From positions 1 through 23,339 of IMG/VR virus record IMGVR_UViG_3300027782_003235: a stretch of 23,339 bases of DNA; one strand, given 5' to 3'. Below the pieces are notes generated by a model. It saw only the letters and a program-made list of their open reading frames with translations. It was not told the origin of the DNA and did not search any database. Shown one piece after another: positions 1-7,475 of this stretch (its first letter is position 1; the number at the start of each line of letters is the position of its first letter). The DNA comes from a virus. The position numbers and the translations under genes are program-made.

Positions 1-84
1 TATTTCTAGTATTTTACATGGGTTGACTTTATCTACATATTTTTCAAAAAACCATTTAGCATTTTTTAAAGCTGTGTCGTGCAT
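1..84 (-). CDS. Partial class I SAM methyltransferase (N-terminus only)
   Basis: This is a 28-codon fragment that starts with ATG at position 84 and runs off the left edge in an open frame. The visible residues begin MHDTALKNAKWFFEKY and end in KILEI. Small SAM-dependent methyltransferases often start like this: a short helix with an H-D/E-T-A-L segment, followed by the first beta strand leading into motif I. Motif I itself lies outside the window, so the assignment rests on N-terminal resemblance alone. The gene follows the 95-883 glycosyltransferase with a 10-bp gap and is the last visible member of the carbohydrate block, which therefore continues to the left. It would be the second methyltransferase of the block. 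Confidence 0.55.
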   Translation of the reverse strand, partial: MHDTALKNAKWFFEKYVDKVNPCKILEI

Positions 85-94
85 ATTTTTTATT

Positions 95-883
95 TTATAA
101 TTGTTTTATTATTTCTATATCTTTTAAATAATCAACTATCTCATAATCTTTCCAATGAGTATATGTTGGGTATAAATCAGGTCTTTCGTGATACCAAGTT
201 TGAACCATTTGCTCATTCATTGCTACTTCATATCCACCCGCCATTATAACCAATTGTGCTAAACAATCCGACCATCCTATTAGTTTATTTTGAGATGCAA
301 TCATATCATAATTTAACTCTAATATTGGTCTGAACTTTTCCCAACTATTAATCCACTTTTGACAATCTATGATAAATCCACCTCCTGCACCATAACCTTT
401 ACCCCATTTACCAAACGGTATATTTGTGTTACCACCAACCTGTTCAATAACATTTAATAAAACATCAGGTATAGTGTTTGTGTTATATTCAAATACCGAA
501 ATACCAAATTCATTATCTTTTATGATGCTGATTGGTTTTAAAATAAAACTATCCTCTTCTAATATAATCATAAATTTAGAATCAGATTTCTTACACGTCC
601 AATATATGTTATCACACCAAAGTAATGAATTATCCATTGGCCAACATTCTCTACCAACATTGTGTTGTTGGTGGTTTCCTGGATATCCTATTTGGAATGG
701 GTTTTTAGAACATTCTGCATTATACTTTTCTGCAATTTTTTTGTAGTTCTCAAAATCACCATTATCATCTACTTTAATGAATATATCACCTTCTGGATAA
801 AACTCTCTAAACTTACGAAATACATGGTCAGCTGCTTCCCAATTCTTATAACCCCAAAGATATGCGTTTAATAACTTTGTCAT
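95..883 (-). CDS. Putative GT-A-type glycosyltransferase
   Basis: The 262-aa protein has the look of a nucleotide-sugar glycosyltransferase with a GT-A fold. A hydrophobic strand leads into an acidic triplet (FMIILEEDSFI, with EED at residues 109-111) in the place where GT-A enzymes keep their metal-binding DxD. A glycine-rich GGGFIID segment follows at 167-173, and a late SDCLAQ segment at about 205-210 may carry the catalytic acid. I see no signal peptide or membrane segment, so it is probably a soluble enzyme. Its start codon overlaps the stop of the upstream C-methyltransferase by one base (TAATG), which suggests translational coupling. The donor and acceptor cannot be told from sequence. 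The family call is by motif and context, not by a recognised named homologue. Confidence 0.6.
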   Translation of the reverse strand: MTKLLNAYLWGYKNWEAADHVFRKFREFYPEGDIFIKVDDNGDFENYKKIAEKYNAECSKNPFQIGYPGNHQQHNVGRECWPMDNSLLWCDNIYWTCKKSDSKFMIILEEDSFILKPISIIKDNEFGISVFEYNTNTIPDVLLNVIEQVGGNTNIPFGKWGKGYGAGGGFIIDCQKWINSWEKFRPILELNYDMIASQNKLIGWSDCLAQLVIMAGGYEVAMNEQMVQTWYHERPDLYPTYTHWKDYEIVDYLKDIEIIKQL

Positions 884-2109
884 TATATTATTTTAATTTC
901 TGGTAAAAATGTTATAAACTTTCCTTCATAATTGTTTTTAAAACTATCAATTATGTAATCAGCAAAGTTATGTGCCAATACTACAATATAATCAATTTCT
1001 TTGAAATTAACAAATTCTCTACTAACAATTTTAATACCTGTACCTGGCATATATTTACTCTGCTTAATATCGGTATCATCAATTATAAAATCAATTTCCG
1101 AATCAGTAATACCACAAGCATTTAAAAATATACATCCTTTTGCCGCTGCGCCAAATGCTACAATATTTTTACCTTCCAATTTAAGTTGTGTAATAATATC
1201 TTTACATTTATCTAAATGAGTATAAACTTTATTACCCCAATTTTTGTAATATTCTAAATCATAATTCTTTTCATTTTCTATAATGGAATCCAATGAATCA
1301 TCTGCTTGAATATTAGAAGTTTGCTTTGCCATTACCAATCTTAAAGTTCCACCGTGAATGTTTTGCTTTTCGGCTCTGATAATTTTAAAACCATGCTTTT
1401 CCATCATCAATTGTAATGCAGTAACTGAATAGTAATAAACGTGTTCGTGATATATTTGGTCAAATTGATTTGTTTCTAAATCATGTATCCAATATGGAAA
1501 CTCCAATAACCATAATCCATCATCTTCTAATAAATGATAAACACCATCTGCAAATGAATTAGTATCTCTTAGGTGTTGAAATACGTTTGTAGATGTTACT
1601 ATCTTTACTTTATAATCTATATTTTTAGCAGTTTCTAATGAAAAATAATCATTCAATACTGGTATCCCCTTTTCTTCGGATAATTTTACTAAATTTTTTG
1701 ATGGGTCAATATTCAAATAATTTAATTCAATGTTTGTCATTCTTTTGAATGCATCTAACAAAGTTCCATCATTACCACCAATATCAACTATAGAATCATT
1801 TTTGTTTAATTTTGTTAAACCTGATATATAATCAAACATTCGTTCACAATGTTTTATATATGGTACGTTAACTTCTGATTTAAAAAGATAATTACTAAAC
1901 ATTAATTCACTATTTACCGAATGGCTTAATGTTGATAAATTTGATTTAGTAAATAGGTTAACTCTTAACGGGAATCTTTTACAATTAATTGATTCTTCTT
2001 TTGTATCACATAAATTATTAACCAATGGAAAATCTCCCAAGTCAAAATAAGTTATATGTTCACTATCATCCGTAATTGGACATTTTACAATCTCTGTAAC
2101 TTCTTTCAT
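883..2109 (-). CDS. TylC3/NovU-type sugar C-methyltransferase
   Basis: This 408-aa protein has the three-part layout of TylC3, NovU and TcaB9 enzymes, which methylate carbon 3 of nucleotide-linked 4-keto deoxysugars. The N-terminal region (about 8-80) corresponds to their zinc-binding domain. The central SAM fold has motif I IVDIGGNDGTLL (107-118). The C-terminal Rossmann-like domain contains FGAAAKG (319-325) and the late YMPGTGIKI segment. The family's active-site signature is kept as YHEHVYYYS (220-228), followed by HGG..R (252-257). The zinc ligands are mostly missing: C10 remains, but its CxxC partner is T13, and the second pair reads FTKS around 53-56. It overlaps the upstream RmlD-like gene by ATGA and is coupled by TAATG to the next glycosyltransferase. 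It probably acts on a keto sugar made by neighbouring enzymes (inference). Confidence 0.82.
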   Translation of the reverse strand: MKEVTEIVKCPITDDSEHITYFDLGDFPLVNNLCDTKEESINCKRFPLRVNLFTKSNLSTLSHSVNSELMFSNYLFKSEVNVPYIKHCERMFDYISGLTKLNKNDSIVDIGGNDGTLLDAFKRMTNIELNYLNIDPSKNLVKLSEEKGIPVLNDYFSLETAKNIDYKVKIVTSTNVFQHLRDTNSFADGVYHLLEDDGLWLLEFPYWIHDLETNQFDQIYHEHVYYYSVTALQLMMEKHGFKIIRAEKQNIHGGTLRLVMAKQTSNIQADDSLDSIIENEKNYDLEYYKNWGNKVYTHLDKCKDIITQLKLEGKNIVAFGAAAKGCIFLNACGITDSEIDFIIDDTDIKQSKYMPGTGIKIVSREFVNFKEIDYIVVLAHNFADYIIDSFKNNYEGKFITFLPEIKII

Positions 2110-2807
2110 TTATTTAAAAATTTGTTTAATTTATCAATTGAAAATGATGTATCTTTTGGATAACCATCTGGCACTTTAGTAGGTATTACATTTGGAAAAT
2201 CAGTTTTAACTAAATCATATATAGATTTAGATTCAGTACCAACATTATATACCCCCGATTCATCTGCATTTACTAATTCAATTATCAATTCTGCTATTTT
2301 ATGTGTATAATCAAAATTACCAATTCTATCTACAAATGCATTTTCAAATGGAAATGGATATGGTTTATGAGTACATCTACATATTAAATAATTATCTGAT
2401 AATAATTGAACAATCCCATCTCCCAATAGTTTAGTATAAGAATACCAATGTTCTGAATGCACCGGTACATCCTCTTCTGTTGCTTGTTTGTTTATGTTAT
2501 TTGCAAACATATAATCAGTTCCGATATGTACCAATTTTATATTATTCAAATTACAAAAGTTTATTAACTTATAAATTGATTTATAATTAGTATTCCAATG
2601 TGCATCTCTATCAGTAGAATATGTATTTGTATTTGCTATACAATTTACTATAACATCATATTCCAATAATTTTGAAAAAGTTGATTCATCATTTATATCA
2701 AATCCATTTTTTTTACGAGATATTAAACTCCAATCGGTTTGTTTTACGATTTCAGAACCCAATAACCCATCACCTAATACTACAATTGTGGGAACACTTC
2801 TATACAT
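2106..2807 (-). CDS. RmlD-like NAD(P)-dependent sugar reductase (SDR)
   Basis: The 233-aa protein is an extended short-chain dehydrogenase/reductase of the dTDP-4-dehydrorhamnose reductase type. It has the nucleotide-binding glycine motif VLGDGLLGSE (10-19), the conserved VNCIANT segment (54-60), HIGTDYMF (94-101), which matches the family's STDYVF, and the catalytic Y-x3-K at Y122 and K126. Near the end, PKDTSFSIDKL resembles the RmlD P-x-D-x-S-L-D-x-x-K-L tail. The family is usually about 280-300 aa, so this is a compact member. It probably reduces the 4-keto group of a nucleotide sugar in the cytosol, after the 3-dehydrase and possibly after C-methylation. Its start lies 28 bp inside the preceding 69-aa gene. 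No better start exists, because the nearest upstream ATG in another frame stops at once. Confidence 0.8.
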   Translation of the reverse strand: MYRSVPTIVVLGDGLLGSEIVKQTDWSLISRKKNGFDINDESTFSKLLEYDVIVNCIANTNTYSTDRDAHWNTNYKSIYKLINFCNLNNIKLVHIGTDYMFANNINKQATEEDVPVHSEHWYSYTKLLGDGIVQLLSDNYLICRCTHKPYPFPFENAFVDRIGNFDYTHKIAELIIELVNADESGVYNVGTESKSIYDLVKTDFPNVIPTKVPDGYPKDTSFSIDKLNKFLNK

Positions 2808-2989
2808 AATACATTTTTATCGTTTATCAAAATCATTCTACCATCCTTTGTCATAAGTTTGGTAAATTGACCTTGCTTAATATATTCTGATTCTATATTT
2901 TCAAAAGTTCTTTTTTCACCACCCACAAAGTGTATTATTTGGGTGGTAAATTTTCCTTGTGATTTAACGCTTGATTGTAAATCTACCAT
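2780..2989 (-). CDS. Hypothetical 69-aa protein
   Basis: I do not recognise this small protein. It is 69 aa, without cysteine clusters, a signal peptide or a membrane segment. Residues 18-34 and 42-66 read as alternating hydrophobic and polar strands (TTQIIHFVGGEKRTF, then LMTKDGRMILINDKNVLCIEVF), consistent with a small all-beta fold. The evidence that it is real is its tight packing: its ATG overlaps the 3-dehydrase stop by one base (TAATG at 2989), and its end overlaps the next gene by 28 bp. It sits between two sugar-biosynthesis enzymes but has no carbohydrate-enzyme motif. It may be an unrelated phage gene inserted in the operon. Confidence 0.6.
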   Translation of the reverse strand: MVDLQSSVKSQGKFTTQIIHFVGGEKRTFENIESEYIKQGQFTKLMTKDGRMILINDKNVLCIEVFPQL

Positions 2990-4275
2990 TATTTAAATTT
3001 TTTAATAACTTCTTCAATATAATCAAAAACTGTATCAGTATAGTGAGGTGCTGCTCCAATAAAGAATACTTTATCTAATACTTTATTTGCCTCTGGATAA
3101 TTTTTAAAATCATCTAAGAATTCATATCCTGGATGTAATAAGATGTTTCCTGCAAAGTAATTTCTTGTCTGAATTTTATTTGCCTCCAAGTATTCAACTA
3201 AACGATGTTTCAATCCAGGTTCATTGCATATGAATGGAGTTCCAAACCAACAAGGGTCTGCTTTATCTATTATGGATGGTGCTCTCAAACCTGGAATGTT
3301 ATCAACAAATATTTGAGTAATTCTTTCTTTACTTCTTTTTCTATTTACTTCAATTTCATCCAATTTTTCCAATTGTTCCAATCCGATTGCTCCTTGTAAA
3401 TCCAATGGTTTTAGGTTATATCCCATATGACTGAAAACATACTTATGGTCAATTACACCATCGTAATTTTTTAACCATTTATCAAATCTGTTTCCACAAG
3501 TTCCACACGATAATAAGTTTGAAGAACCAATACAATAACAATCTCTACCCCACCATGAGTAACTTACAAATAATGCTTTTAACTCGGCATCATTAGTACA
3601 AACCATCCCACCTTCTCCTGTTGAAATATGGTGTGCAGGATAGAATGAATTTGAAAATGCAACGTAGTAATCGGTTAATGGTTTTCCGTTCCATTTTGTT
3701 CCTAAAGAATCGCAATTATCACCAATTATCTTTAAATCATACTTATCAGCAATTTTTTGCAATTTATCCATATCTGGTGGATTACCCAAAACAGGTGATA
3801 CAAATATACCTTTTGTTTTTTCGGTAATTTTTGATTCAATTTGGTCTAAATCAAAGTTTAAAGTATCCCACTCAATATCAACAAATACAGGTTTCAATCT
3901 ATGTTGATACAATACTGAAATTGTAGTTGCAAATCCAACGGGTGATACAATGATTTCATCATCATCTGCCCAATTAAATCTCTTCTTTAATGCTGCAATT
4001 AATACTAAATTGGCTGAACTACCAGAGTTAACCATATGTGAATATGTAACACCAATTTTTTTACTAAATTTGTTTTCAAACTTATAAACTTTTTCACCTG
4101 CAGTAATCCACTTACCATTTAAGAAAGTATCAATTGCTGCTTCTATTTCTTTGTTATCCCAATAAGGACCAGAATAGTAGATTGGTGTTTTTCCTGCTTC
4201 AAAACTCTTAGCATTGTAAATGTAGGGTGCTACGTGGTTTCCTACTAAACCTTTGATATTATTTAAATCAATCAT
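2989..4275 (-). CDS. rfbH: RfbH/E1-type nucleotide-sugar 3-dehydrase (PMP, [2Fe-2S])
   Basis: The 428-aa protein is a DegT/DnrJ/EryC1 fold-type I enzyme of the CDP-6-deoxy-4-keto-glucose 3-dehydrase (E1, RfbH/AscC/DdhC) branch, which removes the C3 hydroxyl on the way to 3,6-dideoxyhexoses. Two features separate it from ordinary sugar aminotransferases. First, the PLP lysine is replaced by histidine: FYPAHHISTGEGG puts H215 at the lysine position. Second, C188, C246, C248 and C257 give C-X57-C-X1-C-X8-C, almost the family's unusual [2Fe-2S] motif, which I recall as C-X57-C-X1-C-X7-C. C260 is an alternative fourth ligand. SGSSANL (84-90) and GDNCDSLG (185-192) fit the cofactor pocket. Known E1 enzymes need a flavin/Fe-S reductase (E3), which is not in this window. 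The acceptor sugar nucleotide is unknown. Confidence 0.87.
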   Translation of the reverse strand: MIDLNNIKGLVGNHVAPYIYNAKSFEAGKTPIYYSGPYWDNKEIEAAIDTFLNGKWITAGEKVYKFENKFSKKIGVTYSHMVNSGSSANLVLIAALKKRFNWADDDEIIVSPVGFATTISVLYQHRLKPVFVDIEWDTLNFDLDQIESKITEKTKGIFVSPVLGNPPDMDKLQKIADKYDLKIIGDNCDSLGTKWNGKPLTDYYVAFSNSFYPAHHISTGEGGMVCTNDAELKALFVSYSWWGRDCYCIGSSNLLSCGTCGNRFDKWLKNYDGVIDHKYVFSHMGYNLKPLDLQGAIGLEQLEKLDEIEVNRKRSKERITQIFVDNIPGLRAPSIIDKADPCWFGTPFICNEPGLKHRLVEYLEANKIQTRNYFAGNILLHPGYEFLDDFKNYPEANKVLDKVFFIGAAPHYTDTVFDYIEEVIKKFK

Positions 4276-4278
4276 AAC

Positions 4279-4983
4279 TTATTTTATATATTCTTTAAAC
4301 GTTGTTTCTTTTCTATATGGTGCTACTTCTCCACATTCAAATATTGGTGCTAATTTTGCATTAGGATTTGAACCAATCCAAAACTCTGCTAATAGTGAAT
4401 TTTGTGGTCCTAATAATTGTTTATCATATAGATAATTATGGTCTAATGTATTAATTAGTTCGGATTTTGCCCACCAAAAGTTCCCACTAAAATGAATGTG
4501 ATTTCCAACGTGTGAATTTGGTCTAAGATTACATCCTACTGCATCGTATCCTTCATCCATTAATTGAATGCAATCTCTCCATCTATCTATTGTATTATAT
4601 TCCATACTAACTCTCCACAATTCGTTTTTAACAATTTGTTCCTGAGTTATATCTGATTTCATTCCTGTATTTGTTGCTACATTTTTAGTCATATAATAAT
4701 AGAAATAGTAATCACCTTTAGTTGCCATATCCATTAAAAATCTTAATGTTGACATTTCAGCATCATTTTCTTCAAATACCAATGGAACTATTTTATCATA
4801 ATCTTTTATCAAATCCAAAACCCATTGAGTATTATTATCATCGTGTGATGAAATACCAATGTATATGTTTTGACATTCATTGTATAATCCTGATGTGAAT
4901 ATTTTCAATAATTGTTCGTGTATTAGTAACTTATAATTACCAACTAAATATGTGTGATAATAAACTAATAATGGTCTAGTCAT
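4279..4983 (-). CDS. Putative glycosyltransferase (HFSGNFWWA family)
   Basis: This 234-aa protein resembles a group of bacterial and viral glycosyltransferase-like proteins marked by the segment HFSGNFWWAKSELI (164-177), where an SGN-F-W-W block lies near the presumed acceptor site. The N-terminal half alternates strands and helices (LLVYYHTYLVGNY at 5-17, NIYIGISSH at 39-47). There is a WRD-C helix at 135-138 and a YDAVGCNLR strand at 146-154. No clear DxD is present. The gene begins 8 bp before the end of the upstream glycosyltransferase gene and ends 3 bp before the 3-dehydrase start, so it is inside the operon. A glycosyltransferase role is inferred from the motif and neighbours; donor and acceptor are unknown. 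Confidence 0.58.
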   Translation of the reverse strand: MTRPLLVYYHTYLVGNYKLLIHEQLLKIFTSGLYNECQNIYIGISSHDDNNTQWVLDLIKDYDKIVPLVFEENDAEMSTLRFLMDMATKGDYYFYYYMTKNVATNTGMKSDITQEQIVKNELWRVSMEYNTIDRWRDCIQLMDEGYDAVGCNLRPNSHVGNHIHFSGNFWWAKSELINTLDHNYLYDKQLLGPQNSLLAEFWIGSNPNAKLAPIFECGEVAPYRKETTFKEYIK

Positions 4984-5677
4984 TTTGATTTAATATTAAT
5001 TGTTCAACGGGAATGTATAATAAATTAAAATCCAATCCGTTTGTTTTAATTATCTTTTCTAATAAATTTTTATGTTTAATATATCTAAAAATATTTTGTT
5101 CACCACCTGGAATTATTTTAGTATTGTTTATAACTTCAAGCGTATAATAATAATATTGTAAAAACATATTCTTAATTGTAGAACGTCTACCTACCATAAT
5201 GTTATCATCAAACATATCACTATCTGCCCAATGATTACTACACACATATAACTGATTTTCATCAATAGATGTTTTAATAAGTTCAACAAATAATTCTGGA
5301 TAGTGTAATTCTATATCCATTCTACATCTAACAATAACATCATATTTAAATCCACCAATATTTCTTTCATATTCATCTAATATTTTAAATGATTTTGAAA
5401 TACTATATGCTTGTTGCATACCATGATATGATTGACTTTCAAATTTACAATCTTCTGGAATTAAATCTAAAAACCTATGTGGTTGAGATATGTTAATTTC
5501 TTTTGGATTTAAATCTGAAATTAATTCATCTATGTTGGTAACCGAACTTGCTCTATCCTGCCCATACCAAGTGTGAATGAAAACATCTGCTTCCAATTCT
5601 TTTATTACTTTTTGCCAAATTGGTAAAACCTGTTTGTAAAATCTAGGTTGACCGTAAAAACATATTGCTATTCTCAT
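4976..5677 (-). CDS. Putative glycosyltransferase (FYGQPR-type)
   Basis: The 233-aa protein begins MRIAICFYGQPR, the opening of a family of glycosyltransferase-like proteins found in capsule and LPS clusters. It continues with DVFIHTWYGQDR (31-42) and a central KYDVIVRCRMDIEL (111-124), where the R-x-D segment is the family's likely nucleotide-sugar or metal-binding acidic site. A later IIPGGEQNIF stretch resembles the region with the catalytic acidic residue. No membrane segment is seen. It is coupled by a 4-bp ATGA overlap to the upstream GDPD-like gene and overlaps the next gene by 8 bp. The enzyme class is recognised by motif; the specific reaction is not known. Confidence 0.62.
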   Translation of the reverse strand: MRIAICFYGQPRFYKQVLPIWQKVIKELEADVFIHTWYGQDRASSVTNIDELISDLNPKEINISQPHRFLDLIPEDCKFESQSYHGMQQAYSISKSFKILDEYERNIGGFKYDVIVRCRMDIELHYPELFVELIKTSIDENQLYVCSNHWADSDMFDDNIMVGRRSTIKNMFLQYYYYTLEVINNTKIIPGGEQNIFRYIKHKNLLEKIIKTNGLDFNLLYIPVEQLILNQND

Positions 5678-6108
5678 TTATAATTGTTTATATAATCCGA
5701 ACAAATTCCTACACAAGCACTCAAATCATCATTATGGATTTCAGGTAAAACGGCTATACTCCCCTTAATTGTTTGTTTGCCAGGGTATGCCCAAATTATA
5801 TTCATTGATGTAAGTGTTACAGTATCTTCTTCATGCCAAAAGTAATTAAAACCAGGAAATGAATTAAACCACTCCATTGCTTCTACATTTTTACAATGTA
5901 TCCACAATTTTTCATATCTAGTACTTAACCAATTATGTATTATTTTATATTGGGGTTTGTCATGACCTAAAAATAATTCATTATCTACCACCCATACATC
6001 TATTTCTACATCATATCCAGCATGGATTGCTTCATCAATATAATCTGGATGATTTTCGTTTTCTGGCATTTTGCCATTTAAATTTCCTCTATGTGATATT
6101 AATATCAT
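5674..6108 (-). CDS. GDPD-like mini phosphodiesterase
   Basis: This 144-aa protein has the first half of a glycerophosphodiester phosphodiesterase/PLC-like TIM barrel. ISHRGN places H6-R7 at the start, ENEN lies at 16-19, and VEIDVW supplies the metal-binding E35 and D37. FLGHD supplies the second catalytic H49, and LWIHCKN a lysine at the position of the usual E-x-K strand. Thus all the residues needed for GDPD chemistry are visible although the protein is about 100 aa shorter than normal GDPD enzymes (about 240 aa). Both ends use ATGA overlaps, which argues that the short length is natural and not a truncation. It may hydrolyse a glycerophosphoryl or sugar-phosphodiester group on a surface polymer or lipid (inference). 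No signal peptide is seen. Confidence 0.72.
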   Translation of the reverse strand: MILISHRGNLNGKMPENENHPDYIDEAIHAGYDVEIDVWVVDNELFLGHDKPQYKIIHNWLSTRYEKLWIHCKNVEAMEWFNSFPGFNYFWHEEDTVTLTSMNIIWAYPGKQTIKGSIAVLPEIHNDDLSACVGICSDYINNYK

Positions 6109-7475
6109 TTTTTATTTTCTAAGTAGTATTTTAAATCTTCAGGTGTACCTAACCCCCACATCTTTTCAATATTGAATGTTTTAATTCTTTTACAATCTGC
6201 AATTGCTTCATTAAAAGTTGGACAAGTATAGAATTCACCATTAGTTCTGATATTTTTACTAATCATTTGTTCTGCATATTTTACATAATCAGAACCTTTT
6301 GCCCAATAATAAACACCAACAGTTGCTATATCTGAAATTGGATTCTTCTCTGCAACTTCGGTTACATATCCATGCTCATCTATCTTTGCAAAACTCCATT
6401 TAGGGTGTGTTGCTTGGAATGTTAAAATTCCACCATCTAATTTTTGTTCAATCATTTTGTACATAAACTCATTACTATCCCATTCTACGAACTGGTCAGA
6501 GTTTGCCATAACTAATGGAGAATCATTGTCAATAAATTCTTTTGCTAATAAAGTAGTACAAGCTGCACCTTCTGTAATTCCATCAACTTCTACAATTTTA
6601 CAATTGGGTGTAATTAGATTTAGAAGAGTATCTAAATTGTATTTTTCTCTATGTTCTTTTTGAACTACATAGATGTATGTTGCTTCTATATTTAGATTAT
6701 CAACAACAACTTGAATCATTGGTTTACCCTCCACATCAATTAGTGGTTTTGGAAATGTATAACCAGCTTGTTGGAATCTACTTCCTGCTCCTGCCATCGG
6801 AATGAGTACATTCAATTTACCCCCTTGCCATTTTGGTATACGCATAATATGTTTTGTTTCGTCTAATTTACGAAGAATTTTTGATAAATCCAAATCTTTT
6901 GGAGAATTAACTCTCAAAACATTTGCTCTACTTCTACTTGCTGCTAACAATCCATGTGGTGAATCTTCTATTATAAGGGTTTCTTCTGGCAATACACCCA
7001 TCATACTCATTGTCTTCCAATACATTTCAGGATGTGGTTTAGAGTTCTTTACATCCTCATTAGAAAGGATTAAATCCATATACTCTATAATCCCTATTTT
7101 TGCCAACATTACCAATACTGAACGTCTGATTGAATTAGATGCACAAGCTAATTTATAACCCCTACTACGAAGTTCTTTAAATAGTTCAATTAATCTAATA
7201 TCTGGTTTTAATTCAGATATTGCTTCAATTGTTAATTCTTGTTTTCTATTCCAAACCGTTTCATATGTGTTTGGATGTAATCCTTTATTTTGAGTAAGTA
7301 ACTCTAATTTTTGATTGGTTTTTAATCCATCGTATATAGAAAGATGTTCGGCTTCTGAAATAACGTATTTATTACTTTCTCCAATTTCCCATAATGCAGT
7401 ATTTAATGTATCATAGTGTATATGTTTGGCTGAAACTAAAACACCATCAAGGTCAAATATAATTAATTTTGTCAT
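6105..7475 (-). CDS. HAD phosphatase-sugar nucleotidyltransferase fusion
   Basis: With the start at 7475 the protein is 456 aa and has two domains. Residues 1-205 are a HAD-superfamily subfamily IA hydrolase or mutase: D8-x-D10 in FDLDGVL, S113 in CASNS, K146 in NSKPHPEMY, and IEDSPHG (169-175). Residues 221-450 are a GT-A-like nucleotidyltransferase: LIPMAGAGSRF (224-234), FPKPLIDVEGKPM (241-253), the metal-binding ANSD (324-327), and late ENIEK/GTPEDL elements. This pairing could dephosphorylate or isomerise a sugar phosphate and then activate it as an NDP-sugar. An ATG at 7493 would add six residues, but 7475 gives an ATGA overlap with the preceding stop, the arrangement used repeatedly here. 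It is the only NDP-sugar-forming enzyme in the window and so probably feeds the 3-dehydrase pathway (inference). Confidence 0.85.
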   Translation of the reverse strand: MTKLIIFDLDGVLVSAKHIHYDTLNTALWEIGESNKYVISEAEHLSIYDGLKTNQKLELLTQNKGLHPNTYETVWNRKQELTIEAISELKPDIRLIELFKELRSRGYKLACASNSIRRSVLVMLAKIGIIEYMDLILSNEDVKNSKPHPEMYWKTMSMMGVLPEETLIIEDSPHGLLAASRSRANVLRVNSPKDLDLSKILRKLDETKHIMRIPKWQGGKLNVLIPMAGAGSRFQQAGYTFPKPLIDVEGKPMIQVVVDNLNIEATYIYVVQKEHREKYNLDTLLNLITPNCKIVEVDGITEGAACTTLLAKEFIDNDSPLVMANSDQFVEWDSNEFMYKMIEQKLDGGILTFQATHPKWSFAKIDEHGYVTEVAEKNPISDIATVGVYYWAKGSDYVKYAEQMISKNIRTNGEFYTCPTFNEAIADCKRIKTFNIEKMWGLGTPEDLKYYLENKK

